Origin: Kalaharituber pfeilii
Lineage: Eukaryota > Ascomycota > Pezizomycetes > Pezizales > Pezizaceae
NCBI GenBank assembly: GCA_015179045.1
Contig: WHUZ01000154.1
Coordinates: 1-64,000, forward strand
DNA length: 64,000 nucleotides
Direction: 5' to 3'
Part shown: positions 1-9,140 of the stretch, piece by piece
Numbering within the stretch: position 1 is the stretch's first letter
Layout: every line of letters starts with the position of its first letter
Program-made: the position numbers and the translations under genes
The notes under the pieces: model-generated
Databases searched by the model: none
What the model was told of the DNA's origin: nothing
What the model saw: only the letters and a program-made list of their open reading frames with translations

Positions 1-1568
1 CAACTCGTTCGCTACCACTTTCTCTCCCAACTTCGCCACGCAGTTAATCAGGTTTATCGGTCTCCAACTCCTCACCTGGGACTTGTCCTTCCCCGGCTTC
101 GGAATCATGACTACCTTGCTTAACTGCCACTCTTCCGGGTCCTCCCCGCCGCCATCTCTTCCGCCATCTGTGTCATTAGCTCTCTTCCTAATGGCGTCTT
201 CATCACCAGCTTCAAGAGCTTGTATGAGACTCCATCGGGTCCCGGCGCCGACACGTTGCTCGTCCCCCTGAGGGCATCCTCTAGCATACCCACAATCTTT
301 TCCACTTCATATCCCGGTCCTTCTCCCTCCCCCTCTCCTCCTCTCCCTCCTCCCCATTCCGCCTCTCTTCCCACTGAAAGTTCCTCGAGACCAGTGCGGA
401 GCACTTGTCTCGATCCGTCCTCAGCTCCTCCCCCTCCTCCCCTGTTAGCTTCCCCATTGTTGCCTTCAACCTCCACGGGTCCTTTGCTACCCTGGCAACT
501 GCCCACGGGTCTTTCTCCCCCATCTCCTCTGCGAAGGCCCTCCAACACTCCTCCTTTTCTTTCCTAATGTTCGCCTTGAGGGTCCTCTTCGCCTCCTTCC
601 ACCTCATATCTCTCTGGGTCCATCCCCTTCGCCCCTTGACCCACCCCCCCTCTCCCCTCTGCCGAAACCTTCTTCCGGAGGCCCGTTAACTTCTTGGACC
701 ACCACTTCTTACTCCTTCTGCATATTCTCACCTCCCGGCTGTGCCTCTCCTTCAAGCTCAAGAGCTTCTCATACGGGGTCTCCCCTGGTAGTCCTCCGAG
801 CCACTCCCCTTTCTTTTCCCCATCCCACTCCTTCATATCTTCCACAAGATCCTCCACCTCCTCGAAATTCACCCTTCTTCTCTTCTCTCCCCCCCCCTCC
901 TCCCCGTCTTCCCACGCCGTTCCTATGGCTGCGTGATCCGAACCCAGGAAAACCTGTTGCCACTTCTCCTTCACCTCCTCCCCCATCCCCTTCTGCCAAC
1001 ACAGATCAATGACCGACTCCTGACCTCTCCCCGTCTCTGTCGCCTCCAAGTTGCCTCCCCTTCCGTGTTGACCAACTCCCACCCTTCTCCTTCCAAGAAA
1101 TCCTTCACCATCACTCCCCTCCCATTGCTTTGCTTCCCTGCCCCTCCCCACGCTTGGTGGTGGGCGTTCCAGTCCCCCACGATGATTCCCCTTTTTCCTT
1201 CCCACTGCCTTTCTATTTTTACCAACGCCTCTTCCATCTCCTCCTTTTTCCAATTGGCTGTACGTATATACCCCCTACCCTTTTCTCCCCCACCGCCGCC
1301 CAGACCCAGTTTTTTCTCCTCCTCTCTCACCTTCACCTTTTCCGCCCTCCCTTGCTGACGTGCAACACTACCCTCGTCCCTCTCTCACCTCCGACTTTAT
1401 GTCGAAAGATGGATGAGTCGTTGTCACCCAGCTCCCCCCTCTCTTTTCCACCCATGCTTCCAAAACAAAAAAGATATGAAACCCCTTCCTGCTCGCCCAC
1501 TCCAACGCCACGTGCGTGTTGGCCACCCCGCCCTGCACGTTTTGACATCCGACTTTCCACTCTACCAT
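1..1568 (-). pseudogene. LINE-A ORF2, endonuclease-reverse transcriptase, frameshifted and cut by window edge
   Basis: ORF2 starts with an ATG at 1568 that overlaps the ORF1 stop. The APE-type endonuclease N-terminus (CQNVQGG) is in one frame, GDWNAHHQAWGG (about 1143-1177) is in another, and the SDHAAI catalytic motif (about 920-937) is in a third segment. The RT entry motif SAPGPDGVSYK lies near 210-252, and the finger motif VVMIPKPGK reads on at 60-115. At least five frame changes are needed between 1400 and 120, and several fall in G or C runs. The domains are otherwise well conserved. Either the copy died recently or the sequence carries homopolymer indel errors. The RT palm and C-terminal domains lie outside the window. 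Confidence 0.8.
1562..1568 (-). promoter_or_regulatory. Overlapping ORF1 stop and ORF2 start (ATGGTAG)
   Basis: Read on the minus strand, the heptamer ATGGTAG holds the ORF2 start codon ATG and the ORF1 stop TAG. Such an overlap is the arrangement expected for coupled termination and re-initiation, known for the SART1 LINE, where stop and start also overlap. LINE-B in this window has the same design at 5896-5906. The coupling mechanism itself is inferred. Confidence 0.6.
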
Positions 1569-4558
1569 GTGGACTTCGGGACTTCGGTCCTCTCATCTGG
1601 GCTCGGTGCCCAGGCGGAATCTTCGATACCTTCCACGTCCTTCTTTACCCCCTGCATCCATTCAGCCCCCTCATCCCAGCTCCCCTCTCTCTCCTTCCCC
1701 TTTGCCTTCGTCTTCGCCTTCCGCAAGATTTCACTTATCTCCCCTTCCCTCTGGCTTCCGGCGTTGAATCCCACCCCCCCTTCCTCTTCGTCTCCTGTCT
1801 TCTTCCTTTTCATTCCCCAGCTTGCTCCCCCCTCCGCTCCCTTTCTTTTCTCCGTCAGCGCTCTGAATGCCTCCCTCGCTTTCTCATCATTGCATTCTTT
1901 GGCGACATGACCCTTCCTCTTGCACACCAGGCACACAATCCCCCCCATCCCCTGCTGTCCTTGTGTTCCTTGTGTTCGTGCTCCTCCCCCCTGGCCTCCT
2001 CCCTGTGTATGCGCTCCCTTCCCTTTTGGTCCTTTTGGGGCATTCACTGGTGGTGCTGTCCTCACAATCCCTTCCGGCATTACCTCCTCCCTTCTCCAAT
2101 TCTGCCTGATCTCCGGTCTCCTCCCTTGTTGTTGCCTCCCCTTTGGGTTCCAGAGCTGCACCCATCTCGGTTTTCCCAAAATCATCACCCTCTCTCTGCA
2201 CAATCTCTCTGCTTCCTCCGCATCCGCTACCTCAAACGTCACCGAACTTGATCTCGCCGTCTGTAGGTTCGGTGCCCAGGCAAACCTCTGCGGTCCCCGG
2301 TTCCCTGCTCTCAGCGCCGGGTTTTCTTTCTTTATTATCTCCGCAACCTCCTTGTCCGTCATCGCCCCCTTCTGTACCGGTACCCCCTTTATTACCAGTC
2401 TCACCGTCTTCTTGTTCTCCACCCATACCCTCATCGTGTCCCCATACATTGCCCTTATGACGTCGTCGCACTTCTTCAACACCTCCTCATCCCTCATCCC
2501 CGCAGGTATCTCCTCAATCTCCCACACCCTCTCCATGACGTTCACCTCCCCATGGATGTCCAGTTTTCTGACTCGGAACATGGGTCTTTTCTCCGTCGCC
2601 TCCCAGTCCCGCCTCGCCTGTTCGAACACCTTCATCCCCTTTTCTTTCTCTTTCTCCCACCCGTCCCCTTTTGCCACCACTCTCTCTTTATGCTGAGAGG
2701 TTATCTGCACTTTCCTCATCTTCTTCCCCCCCACGATTTGCCATCCCTCCCCTTCTTGTTTCACTTCCGCCGTGAGGAATCCCCTATTCTCCCGCTCGAT
2801 CCTCTCGGCTTCTTCCTTTGCCTCCCTTGCCTTTTTTTCATCCTCCGCCTTGCTGGATTCCAACGCTTCCCTCTCCAGCTTGCTCGCGCGTTCTTGGGCC
2901 ATCAGAAGCTCCCTCTTCCTCAGCTTCTGTTGTGCGTCTAGGTTGATGTGGGCCTCGATCGCTGCCTTCTGTTTGCGCTCTTCCTCCTCTTCCGCCTTCC
3001 TTTGCTCTTCTGCCTTCTTCGCTATCCTTCTCGCCTCCGCCTGCCTTTCCCTCTCCATCTCCTTCTCTCTGTTTTCCCTTTCCACCTGCCTTCTCTTCTT
3101 TTCAGCCCTGTCCTTCTCTTCAGTTGTTGCCAGTCCCATGTGCGCATGTATACTGACGACCATATCCTCCAACCTCTTCACTCTCTCCGACATCCCCTTT
3201 TCCTCGCCGGAATTGACGTTCTTTTGCACGTCCTCCGCCCACATCTTCATCCCCTTCGCCTTGTTCTCTGTCAGTTGTTCCTCCGCTACCCACAACCCCT
3301 GACCCTTTCTATCGTATTCACCCGCGTCCTTTATGAACTCCTGCCACGTGTATCCGAGGCATCCGTCCATCAATTTCGCTACCCCCCCTTCTGCCTTCCG
3401 GACCTTCTTCATGACTTTCCCCCTCATTCTCTTCCCCTTTTCTTTTTCCGCGACCTCCCACATCTGGGCTTTTCTCAGGAACAGGATCGCCGCGTCCACC
3501 AGCTCTTCTTCCACGCTCGCCTCTTCTTCTTCCCTCATCTCTTCGTCCTCCTCCCCCTCCTCCTCTTCTTCCATCTCCTCCCCTTCGTTCCCCATCTCCA
3601 TTTCCCCTGTCTGTGTCTCTCCTATTCCCTCCTCCTGGGTCTGCGTGACCTCTGTCAGGTCCACGACCGGTATCGCTGGCACTGCCGGTGCCACCTTTTG
3701 TGTCGCTGCCACCTCCACTCTCGGCTCCGGGGTTTCTCCCTCCGGCTGTGAGTCCTGAATCATTTCCAAGCTCAAGAACCCCCTCTTGCCCGGTGCCGGT
3801 GTGCCGAACAGGTTGCCTCTCGGTTCCAATTCCTCCTCCCAAAACGGGCTCACTCCATGTGTTCCCTCCAGCACCTCCGGAAGCGTTGGGCCCCACCTGC
3901 TCGTGCCCCCCTTCCTCGAAGGTGACCCTTCCTCCCTCACGAACCTTCGTCCCCTTTTCTCTTTCCTCGGTGTGTTGATGACCCTTCTGGCCTCTACCCC
4001 CGTGCTCAGGTTCTTCACCGTAATTGTTCCCACACACTCTTCCCCCACTTCCTCCCATATCTGTACCATCTCCATTTCCCTTTCCTTTAGCTCTTTGTCC
4101 AGCGCTTCCTCGTCCGCCTCGGCTCCCAACATGCACTCCGTCAGTAAGTGCCTGATGAATTTCCTTTTCACCGGATCCCTCAAATCCTGACTCCCAAACG
4201 TTATCGTTTCTTCCCCCTTTTCTGTCATCTTCTTTTCTGCCTCCACCATTAGGTTCATTAAGGACAGGACCTCCCCTTCTTCCACCCTCTTTCCTTCCCA
4301 CGCGCTCGTTCTCTGAGTTGCTTCAACCAGCAACTCCCCAATCGTTTTTCCTTCCCCTGGTTCCCCCGCCTCCCCTTTTCTTTTGAAGAAATCTTCCTTC
4401 TCCCAACCCGACACCTCCTCCAAGGTATATTGTCGCTCCCCGTGTATCGCCACACTCTTCTTTCCCCATTGTCCTACTGGGCATGGCCCAAACAGTCCGA
4501 TGCCCTTCCCCTTGTACCCCTTCAGTCCCCCCTTCTTTTTTCCAAATCCCGCCAGCAT
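1562..4558 (-). CDS. LINE-A ORF1 RNA-binding (gag-like) protein, intact
   Basis: The ORF encodes about 998 residues from the first ATG at 4558; the frame is open from a GTG at 4579. The N-terminal third is Gly/Lys-rich and then mixed. A strongly acidic Glu run lies near residues 330-365, followed by a long charged Arg/Lys/Glu helix near 490-620 that should form a coiled coil. A compact region near 690-850 could be an RRM-like fold, as in other LINE ORF1 proteins. One CCHC zinc knuckle (CLVCKRKGHVAKEC) lies near residues 880-895. Such proteins coat LINE RNA to form the ribonucleoprotein used in target-primed reverse transcription. The reading frame is unbroken although ORF2 next to it is shifted many times. 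Large size and low complexity make the inner domain limits approximate. Confidence 0.85.
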   Translation of the reverse strand: MLAGFGKKKGGLKGYKGKGIGLFGPCPVGQWGKKSVAIHGERQYTLEEVSGWEKEDFFKRKGEAGEPGEGKTIGELLVEATQRTSAWEGKRVEEGEVLSLMNLMVEAEKKMTEKGEETITFGSQDLRDPVKRKFIRHLLTECMLGAEADEEALDKELKEREMEMVQIWEEVGEECVGTITVKNLSTGVEARRVINTPRKEKRGRRFVREEGSPSRKGGTSRWGPTLPEVLEGTHGVSPFWEEELEPRGNLFGTPAPGKRGFLSLEMIQDSQPEGETPEPRVEVAATQKVAPAVPAIPVVDLTEVTQTQEEGIGETQTGEMEMGNEGEEMEEEEEGEEDEEMREEEEASVEEELVDAAILFLRKAQMWEVAEKEKGKRMRGKVMKKVRKAEGGVAKLMDGCLGYTWQEFIKDAGEYDRKGQGLWVAEEQLTENKAKGMKMWAEDVQKNVNSGEEKGMSERVKRLEDMVVSIHAHMGLATTEEKDRAEKKRRQVERENREKEMERERQAEARRIAKKAEEQRKAEEEEERKQKAAIEAHINLDAQQKLRKRELLMAQERASKLEREALESSKAEDEKKAREAKEEAERIERENRGFLTAEVKQEGEGWQIVGGKKMRKVQITSQHKERVVAKGDGWEKEKEKGMKVFEQARRDWEATEKRPMFRVRKLDIHGEVNVMERVWEIEEIPAGMRDEEVLKKCDDVIRAMYGDTMRVWVENKKTVRLVIKGVPVQKGAMTDKEVAEIIKKENPALRAGNRGPQRFAWAPNLQTARSSSVTFEVADAEEAERLCRERVMILGKPRWVQLWNPKGRQQQGRRPEIRQNWRREEVMPEGIVRTAPPVNAPKGPKGKGAHTQGGGQGGGARTQGTQGQQGMGGIVCLVCKRKGHVAKECNDEKAREAFRALTEKRKGAEGGASWGMKRKKTGDEEEGGVGFNAGSQREGEISEILRKAKTKAKGKEREGSWDEGAEWMQGVKKDVEGIEDSAWAPSPDERTEVPKSTW

Positions 4559-5019
4559 GCCTATTCCTATCCCCGACACTTCCTCTACCCTTCCTTCGTT
4601 GTCTTTTTCCTATGCTGCGCCTCAGCCTGTGGCTGAAGCCTTGATGTTGCTTATAGGTCCGATTCCCCGGGACGTGTTTCCCGTGCGGCTGTGCCGATCT
4701 CTCCGATCTCTCCTGCCGGTGTCCAAAAACGGTAAAGATCGCCTGCCGTGTATCCACACCTCCTAAGAGTGTTGTCCTAGAATCCGGGTGCGTTGGCACC
4801 AATGGTGCAAGGCCCCGGGTCGTGATGGTTTTGATGAGGATTCCTCTCACGAAGTCGCCAAAAGCGTTTTTCGTGGGGGAAAGGTCTTGAGAGTTCGAAA
4901 TCTGTCAAACAAAGTCGATATTCTGTGCCAGGCGGTCCTGGGCTTCGCTTTGGTGTAATTTAGGTCTCGGGGGAGCGTCTGGTCGTGGAGTTACGACCAA
5001 GCACTCGTCCTGGAAAAGT
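4559..5019 (-). other. LINE-A 5' untranslated region
   Basis: About 460 bases lie between the ORF1 ATG and the neighbouring solo LTR. They hold short open frames but no recognisable domain. I treat them as the 5'UTR and internal promoter of LINE-A. The true 5' end cannot be fixed without a second copy. Confidence 0.4.
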
Positions 5020-5619
5020 TGTTGATGGTTCGCGATGTGAAGGCTAAGAGGAAGCGGTCGCGGCCGCGGTAATAAGTACGAAGGCTTAAGGCGTAGCGGA
5101 CGCGGGTAAGATAATAGCAGTAGGTCGCGGAGTGGAACGAAGCGATTCACGGGCGTAGGAATAAATCGATGGGATTTAGAGTTATAGAGGAACTGAGAAC
5201 ACCGCTAGGGTCTTGATTCTTCTAGGTATGCTATTGCCCGCACTTATATAAACTGCGTTCATCGTACATGACTAGTTAAACAAATAATAGATGACGGCCA
5301 ACGTGATTAACTCTTATGCAAGCAATAATAAGAAGACGTAATCGAAAACATGCGAAAATAGTACCAGACAAATATAGCAGTATGTACTAATGCATGTGCG
5401 TATATTAGTAAAGCTTCATAAGCAGAGTGCATGCGTCAAGCAGGATTCCGAACCATAAATAGTGACACGCCCTTCCGTAGCACTACCCTATACGAAAACG
5501 ATGTGAGAATCGACAGCCAGGCCTAATGGGTGATCAGTCCGGTCAGTCAGCGTTGGTCTTATACCGATTACAAGGTAGTGTTTGCCCCGAGGGGGTAAGT
5601 CTTCACCTTAGCCGTAACA
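5020..5619 (-). repeat. Solo LTR, relative of family B/D
   Basis: Read on the minus strand it begins TGTTACGGCTAAGGTGAAG and follows the B1 LTR closely through the blocks around the GATCACCC, TATATAAG and AATCAAGA stretches. It ends near 5020 in a TGTTGATGG/...CAACA-like edge. No internal element is attached and no target-site duplication is visible (left AAAGT, right CAGTA). It therefore probably formed by recombination or sits at a rearrangement between LINE-A and LINE-B. The right end at 5619 is firm; the left end is approximate. Confidence 0.65.
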
Positions 5620-5906
5620 CAGTATCAGTACCAGCAGCAGCCTTCGAAAGAAGATGCTGGCAGTGTGGCAGGAAGGGACATCAGCAGAGAGAGTGCACAC
5701 AGCAGCCGCCGAGGGCCTACCAAAGTCAGAAACAACAGGGAGTCAAAGCAGCCAGTAGGACGTGCTGGCAGTGTGGTGGTATGGGGCACCAGCGAAGGGA
5801 GTGTGCAGCTGTATCTGCTAGAGACTCTTTGAAGAGGCCAGGGCTAGGGCCAGAGTTGGCGAGCTATATGCCAGCAGGGAAGCGGTTCCGACGTAATGGT
5901 TACTGA
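5620..5906 (+). pseudogene. LINE-B ORF1 C-terminus with two CCHC zinc knuckles
   Basis: Two zinc knuckles are visible, CWQCGRKGHQQREC and CWQCGGMGHQRREC, about 40 residues apart, typical of LINE ORF1 nucleic-acid chaperone tails. The open frame continues upstream into the solo LTR (to 5526), but that part is LTR sequence and not protein homology. The stop at 5904-5906 overlaps the next ORF. Confidence 0.75.
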
Positions 5907-6138
5907 ACAGAGGATAAAGGTGGCATTCCAGAATGTTGGAGGTTCTCTCAGAAATAGTGATATTATTCTGGAATGGGCAAATAGAGAGAAAGTAGATGTG
6001 ATCTTTATAGGAGAAGCATGGGTTGCAGAGAAAGGAGGAGAGTGGGTCACAACAAGGCATCCAGCTTATGAGATTATCAGCCGAGTTGAAAGTGGCAAGA
6101 GGGTAGTGGCTCATGCAAGGAAAGGGACCCAGGAGTAG
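5896..6138 (+). pseudogene. LINE-B ORF2 N-terminus, APE-type endonuclease fragment
   Basis: The fragment starts at an ATG that overlaps the ORF1 stop by 11 bases. It covers about 80 residues of the endonuclease fold, including KVAFQNVGG, the LEWANREKVDVIFIGEAW strand-helix-strand with the metal-binding Glu, and THPAYE-like sequence (here RHPAYEI). The frame ends at 6138, before the GDxNxH and SDH catalytic motifs. It therefore cannot cut DNA. It matches the first 66 residues of LINE-A ORF2. Confidence 0.75.
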
Positions 6139-6189
6139 AAAGTGATACTAGGTAGTTTTACACTCAATTGCCATCGGGTTCGAGGTTGA

Positions 6190-6303
6190 GTTCGCGTACG
6201 CCAACTCAGTTGGCACTGGGGCCTCCAGTGAGTTGGCGTACTCCAACTGAGCTGGCGCTGGGTCTCCAGTGCGTTCGCGTACGCCAGCTGAGCTGGCGCT
6301 GGA
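6190..6303 (+). repeat. Three-copy 41-42-bp tandem repeat with inverted symmetry
   Basis: Three units run in tandem, each holding GTACKCCARCTSAGYTGGC followed by a CTGG-rich spacer. Each unit contains a short palindrome; the third is GCCAGCTGAGCTGGC, a 7-bp stem with a 1-base loop. The array sits exactly where the endonuclease fragment ends and the ORF2 C-terminus begins, so it marks the deletion junction of LINE-B. Confidence 0.8.
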
Positions 6304-6592
6304 GGAGAAAAGAAAGGGGATATGGGGGATGGAGTGGACAAGGAGGGCCGCAACGGCGTTCACGAGATTGAGAACGGGAAAGGGGATGGGGAAGGAGTGG
6401 GAAGTCAGGATTGCGAAAGCGATGGAGGGGAGTGTATGTGGATGTGGAGAGAAGCAAACGGCGGACCACCTGGCGTTCAGGTGTGAGGAGGTATAATACT
6501 TGGAAGGATGGGGAAGGTGGGAGGACATTGACGGCAAGAAATGGACGCTAGAGCAGGAGAATGGGGAGGGGACGAATTTTTCGTTTGTGTGA
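6269..6592 (+). pseudogene. LINE-B ORF2 C-terminal Cys-His module
   Basis: After the repeat the frame reads an AFTRLRTG motif, then CGCGEKQTADHLAFRC, a CxCx7Hx4C pattern found after RNase H at the C-terminus of many fungal and insect LINE ORF2 proteins. One stop at 6494-6496 interrupts it, and the same frame then continues with a WGRWEDIDGKKW tail to about 6592. A role in RNA binding or target choice is known for related modules. Confidence 0.6.
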
Positions 6593-6796
6593 AGGTGGCG
6601 GTGGAAGAAAGTTGTCGCCATTTTTATTGCCTCGTGGAGGTGGGGCGGGGAGGGTTTGGGTTTTCGTTTGTAGGGATGGTGGTGGAAGAGGTAGGTAGAT
6701 AAGCCTGCCTCCGGGCTACGAGGGTTTAGACCCAGGGGCCCTGCCATGGCGAATAGCTGCAAGTGGGGTCACGTGAAATAAAAAACAAATAAAATC

Positions 6797-8379
6797 CTCT
6801 ACTGCTGAGTTCGTGAATGCCCACTGGGTCCTCTACTAACTGGGCATCCACTGAGTTCTTTTTTTTTTTTTTTTTTATATATCATTTATCTCTTACTCTA
6901 CTGAGTTTGCAAACATCTACTGAATCTGCTGAGTATTTGCCATTGTATACAATGACCTATTTTCTACATGTACGATGAGGGAATAAAATAACCTATAAAT
7001 TTTCTATGATGAGGGCAATAAAATAATTTATAGATTTTCTACATGTGCAATGAGAGCAATTGCAATGTATTTGCTATAAGTCAAATTTAGTCCATTCTGC
7101 CATATCTTCTACTACTAAGAGAGGCCTACTATACCTGTAAAGTTGAGCTCACTCTGCCACACTTTGCAGTATGAAAAGGAGTCTGTTGATAGAAGTATAT
7201 AGTACTTCTAAGGCTATCTATATCTGCCACACTTGTTGTATTATCAAAGAATACTACTAGTATATAATTTTTAGCATGTCTTACTAGTGAAGTCTTATTT
7301 TAGGCCTGAGACCATGAAACATAATTCTGGCAGTATTAACTTATAACCCGAAGCATACTGATTAATAGTTTATTACACTCAATCTAGGTATATTATTTTA
7401 GTATTGTTTTTGAGGCTGACTAATATAATATAATATCTGACTTAGATGGCTGAAGTAGCTCAAGCAACCAATTAGAGCCTCTTTGTATTATCTTTACTTG
7501 TGTACTACTATGGTGAGATTTATAATAATATAAACTTCATTTTTATTTAGCAATGTTCTAAGAGGATACTATATATATACTACAATATTATTAAATTAAG
7601 ATAATTATCTACTATAAGAACACTAAATATATTTAGCCAATTGTACATATATTAAGTATATTAAGCATGCATATCTAAAAAAGCAGGCAATTTCCCTAAC
7701 TTAGAGTAGAAATTCAGTCTCTGACTATATATATAAGACATTAAGTATCTTGAGTATATTGAATATCTTATATATATTGGCTGTATGAATTAGATATTGA
7801 GAATATATTACTATATATATAAGATATTATATATAATTAAATATTAAACTATATGAATAAGATATTAGATATATTATACATATTGATTATATGTATAAGA
7901 TATAAAATATATTAAATATATAGTGTATAATAAGTATGTATATGAGATGTTATATACATTTAGTATATTATAAAGTATCTAATATTTTTTCATATAACTT
8001 CACTTACAGCTATTCAGTATAGTAAAGTAAGTATTTAATGAAAATAATCCAATTTCTATATATGCTTACAAGTATAATTAGGATATTTTGTATGTATTTA
8101 CTATATATAAAATAATCTATCTTCTATATACATAACGAGAGCATTAGCAATAAGAGTATTGGTAATGAAGGCATTAGTAATAAGAGCATTAGTAATGAGA
8201 GTATTGGTAATGAAGAGGCAATTTTTAATATATTTAATATATATATACTATATATATCTAATGAAAGGATTTTTGATATATTTTATATATATAAATAGTC
8301 TACTATATTTTTTTATATATATGAGAAGTCTATTTGTAATATTTTTAATATACAGAAAATAATCTATTTTCTATGTATA
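6797..8379. other. AT-rich repeat relic, no gene seen
   Basis: No coding signal is visible. An 18-base T run at 6859-6876, followed by ATATATCATTTATC, resembles the reverse complement of the poly(A) ends of E1 and E2. Minus-strand versions of the E minisatellite unit appear at about 6940-7080 and 8080-8370. A short array of GTAATGARGGCATTA-like units lies at 8140-8215. The stretch is probably an older, minus-strand E-like element, with low certainty. Confidence 0.4.
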
Positions 8380-8958
8380 TGTAATAAACAGGTTCAGGTC
8401 AGGGTACAGAATCTAAGTACAGGATAGGTAGCAGGCACTGAGGCGAAGTCATAGTGAAGGTAGAGGCAGAGGTGGTTGGGATTATGAGATATCAAGACGT
8501 AGATATATTAAAAGTCTAAATACACAACTTGAGTATAGAATAAGTTATTGTATAGAGAAGTAAGAAGGAGGAGGGAGGAGGGCCTTTTTATAAAAAACTC
8601 TTGGTAGAAAATCTAGGCAAACAAGCAAACAAGTAAACAAGTAAACAAATGAAGTACATAGAAAACCGAGAAGTGACTAGAAGTATATGGAAAATAAAGG
8701 AAATAATAGTAACTATATGAGTGACTAAGGGATGACTAGAAGTAGGAAGAAGTATCAAGAATATTCGGAAATAAGCTTAGTAATACCTATTTCTAGTAGA
8801 TTGTATGGCTTTCTAGCAGGGTCTATGGCTTCTAGCAAGATCTATAACTTCTAGTAGGTTTTATAGCTTTCTGGTAGGTTTTACGGCTTTTCGGTGGGTT
8901 CTAGAGATCCAGGTTTTTCTAGCAGGTTCTGGCAAGTTTTTCGGTTCAGGTTGTTCCA
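8380..8958 (-). repeat. Decayed solo LTR related to family G
   Basis: It opens TGTAATAAACAGGTTCAGG, matching the G LTR start TGTAAAGAACGGGTCAGG. It follows that LTR through the GATACAGG, GTAGAGGCAG and TTTATA blocks and ends near GGTTGTTCCATA, matching GGTTGGTTCGTTACA. About six units of a roughly 20-bp repeat (TTCTAGYAGGTTYTATGGC type) lie at 8790-8910. No clear target-site duplication was found. Confidence 0.6.
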
Positions 8959-9140
8959 TAATGACCAAGATGCTGGTAGCTATGTCACTTAAGCATGCTC
9001 ATAGGTATAGGAATATATATCGGAGTACTAGAAAAAGTGCAGCGAATTGCAACGGTGTTAGAGTCAGCTGTACATGTACGAGTATAGGTAAGTAGTACGT
9101 TAGTTGCCAGTATAGGACTGAAGCTAGAGGGTCTGGGACA

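Larger units (their letters stand above)
1..5019 (-). mobile_element. LINE-A, Tad1-like non-LTR retrotransposon (3' part outside window)
   Basis: This is a two-ORF LINE read on the minus strand. ORF1 is long, with a coiled coil and a zinc knuckle, and ORF2 has apurinic endonuclease followed by reverse transcriptase motifs. The order 5'UTR, ORF1, ORF2-EN, ORF2-RT runs from about 5019 down to base 1, where the RT domain is cut by the window edge. The coding strand is strikingly purine-rich and GC-rich compared with the AT-rich repeats around it, and shows no RIP-like decay, so it is probably a recent arrival. The right boundary is set by the abutting solo LTR and is uncertain. Tad1-like is an inference from fungal context and domain order; an I-like clade is also possible. 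Confidence 0.85.
5620..6796 (+). mobile_element. LINE-B, internally deleted mini-LINE
   Basis: The plus strand carries, in order, the end of an ORF1 with two zinc knuckles, the N-terminus of an APE endonuclease, a short tandem repeat, the C-terminal Cys-His module of a LINE ORF2, a 3'UTR and an A-rich end (about 6776-6796). The catalytic endonuclease core, all of RT and the RNase H are missing. The 5' end is cut at the solo LTR. The endonuclease start resembles LINE-A but is clearly another family. It is GC-rich and not RIP-like, so the deletion is structural, not decay. Confidence 0.75.

Noticed and set aside
1130..2251. Long plus-strand open frame (373 codons) over LINE-A
   Set aside because: Pro/Ser/Leu-rich antisense shadow of the purine-rich LINE-A coding strand; no domain.
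9000..9130. tRNA-like look of the stretch before the A1 protease
   Set aside because: No cloverleaf can be drawn with proper arms; it is more likely a truncation junction.
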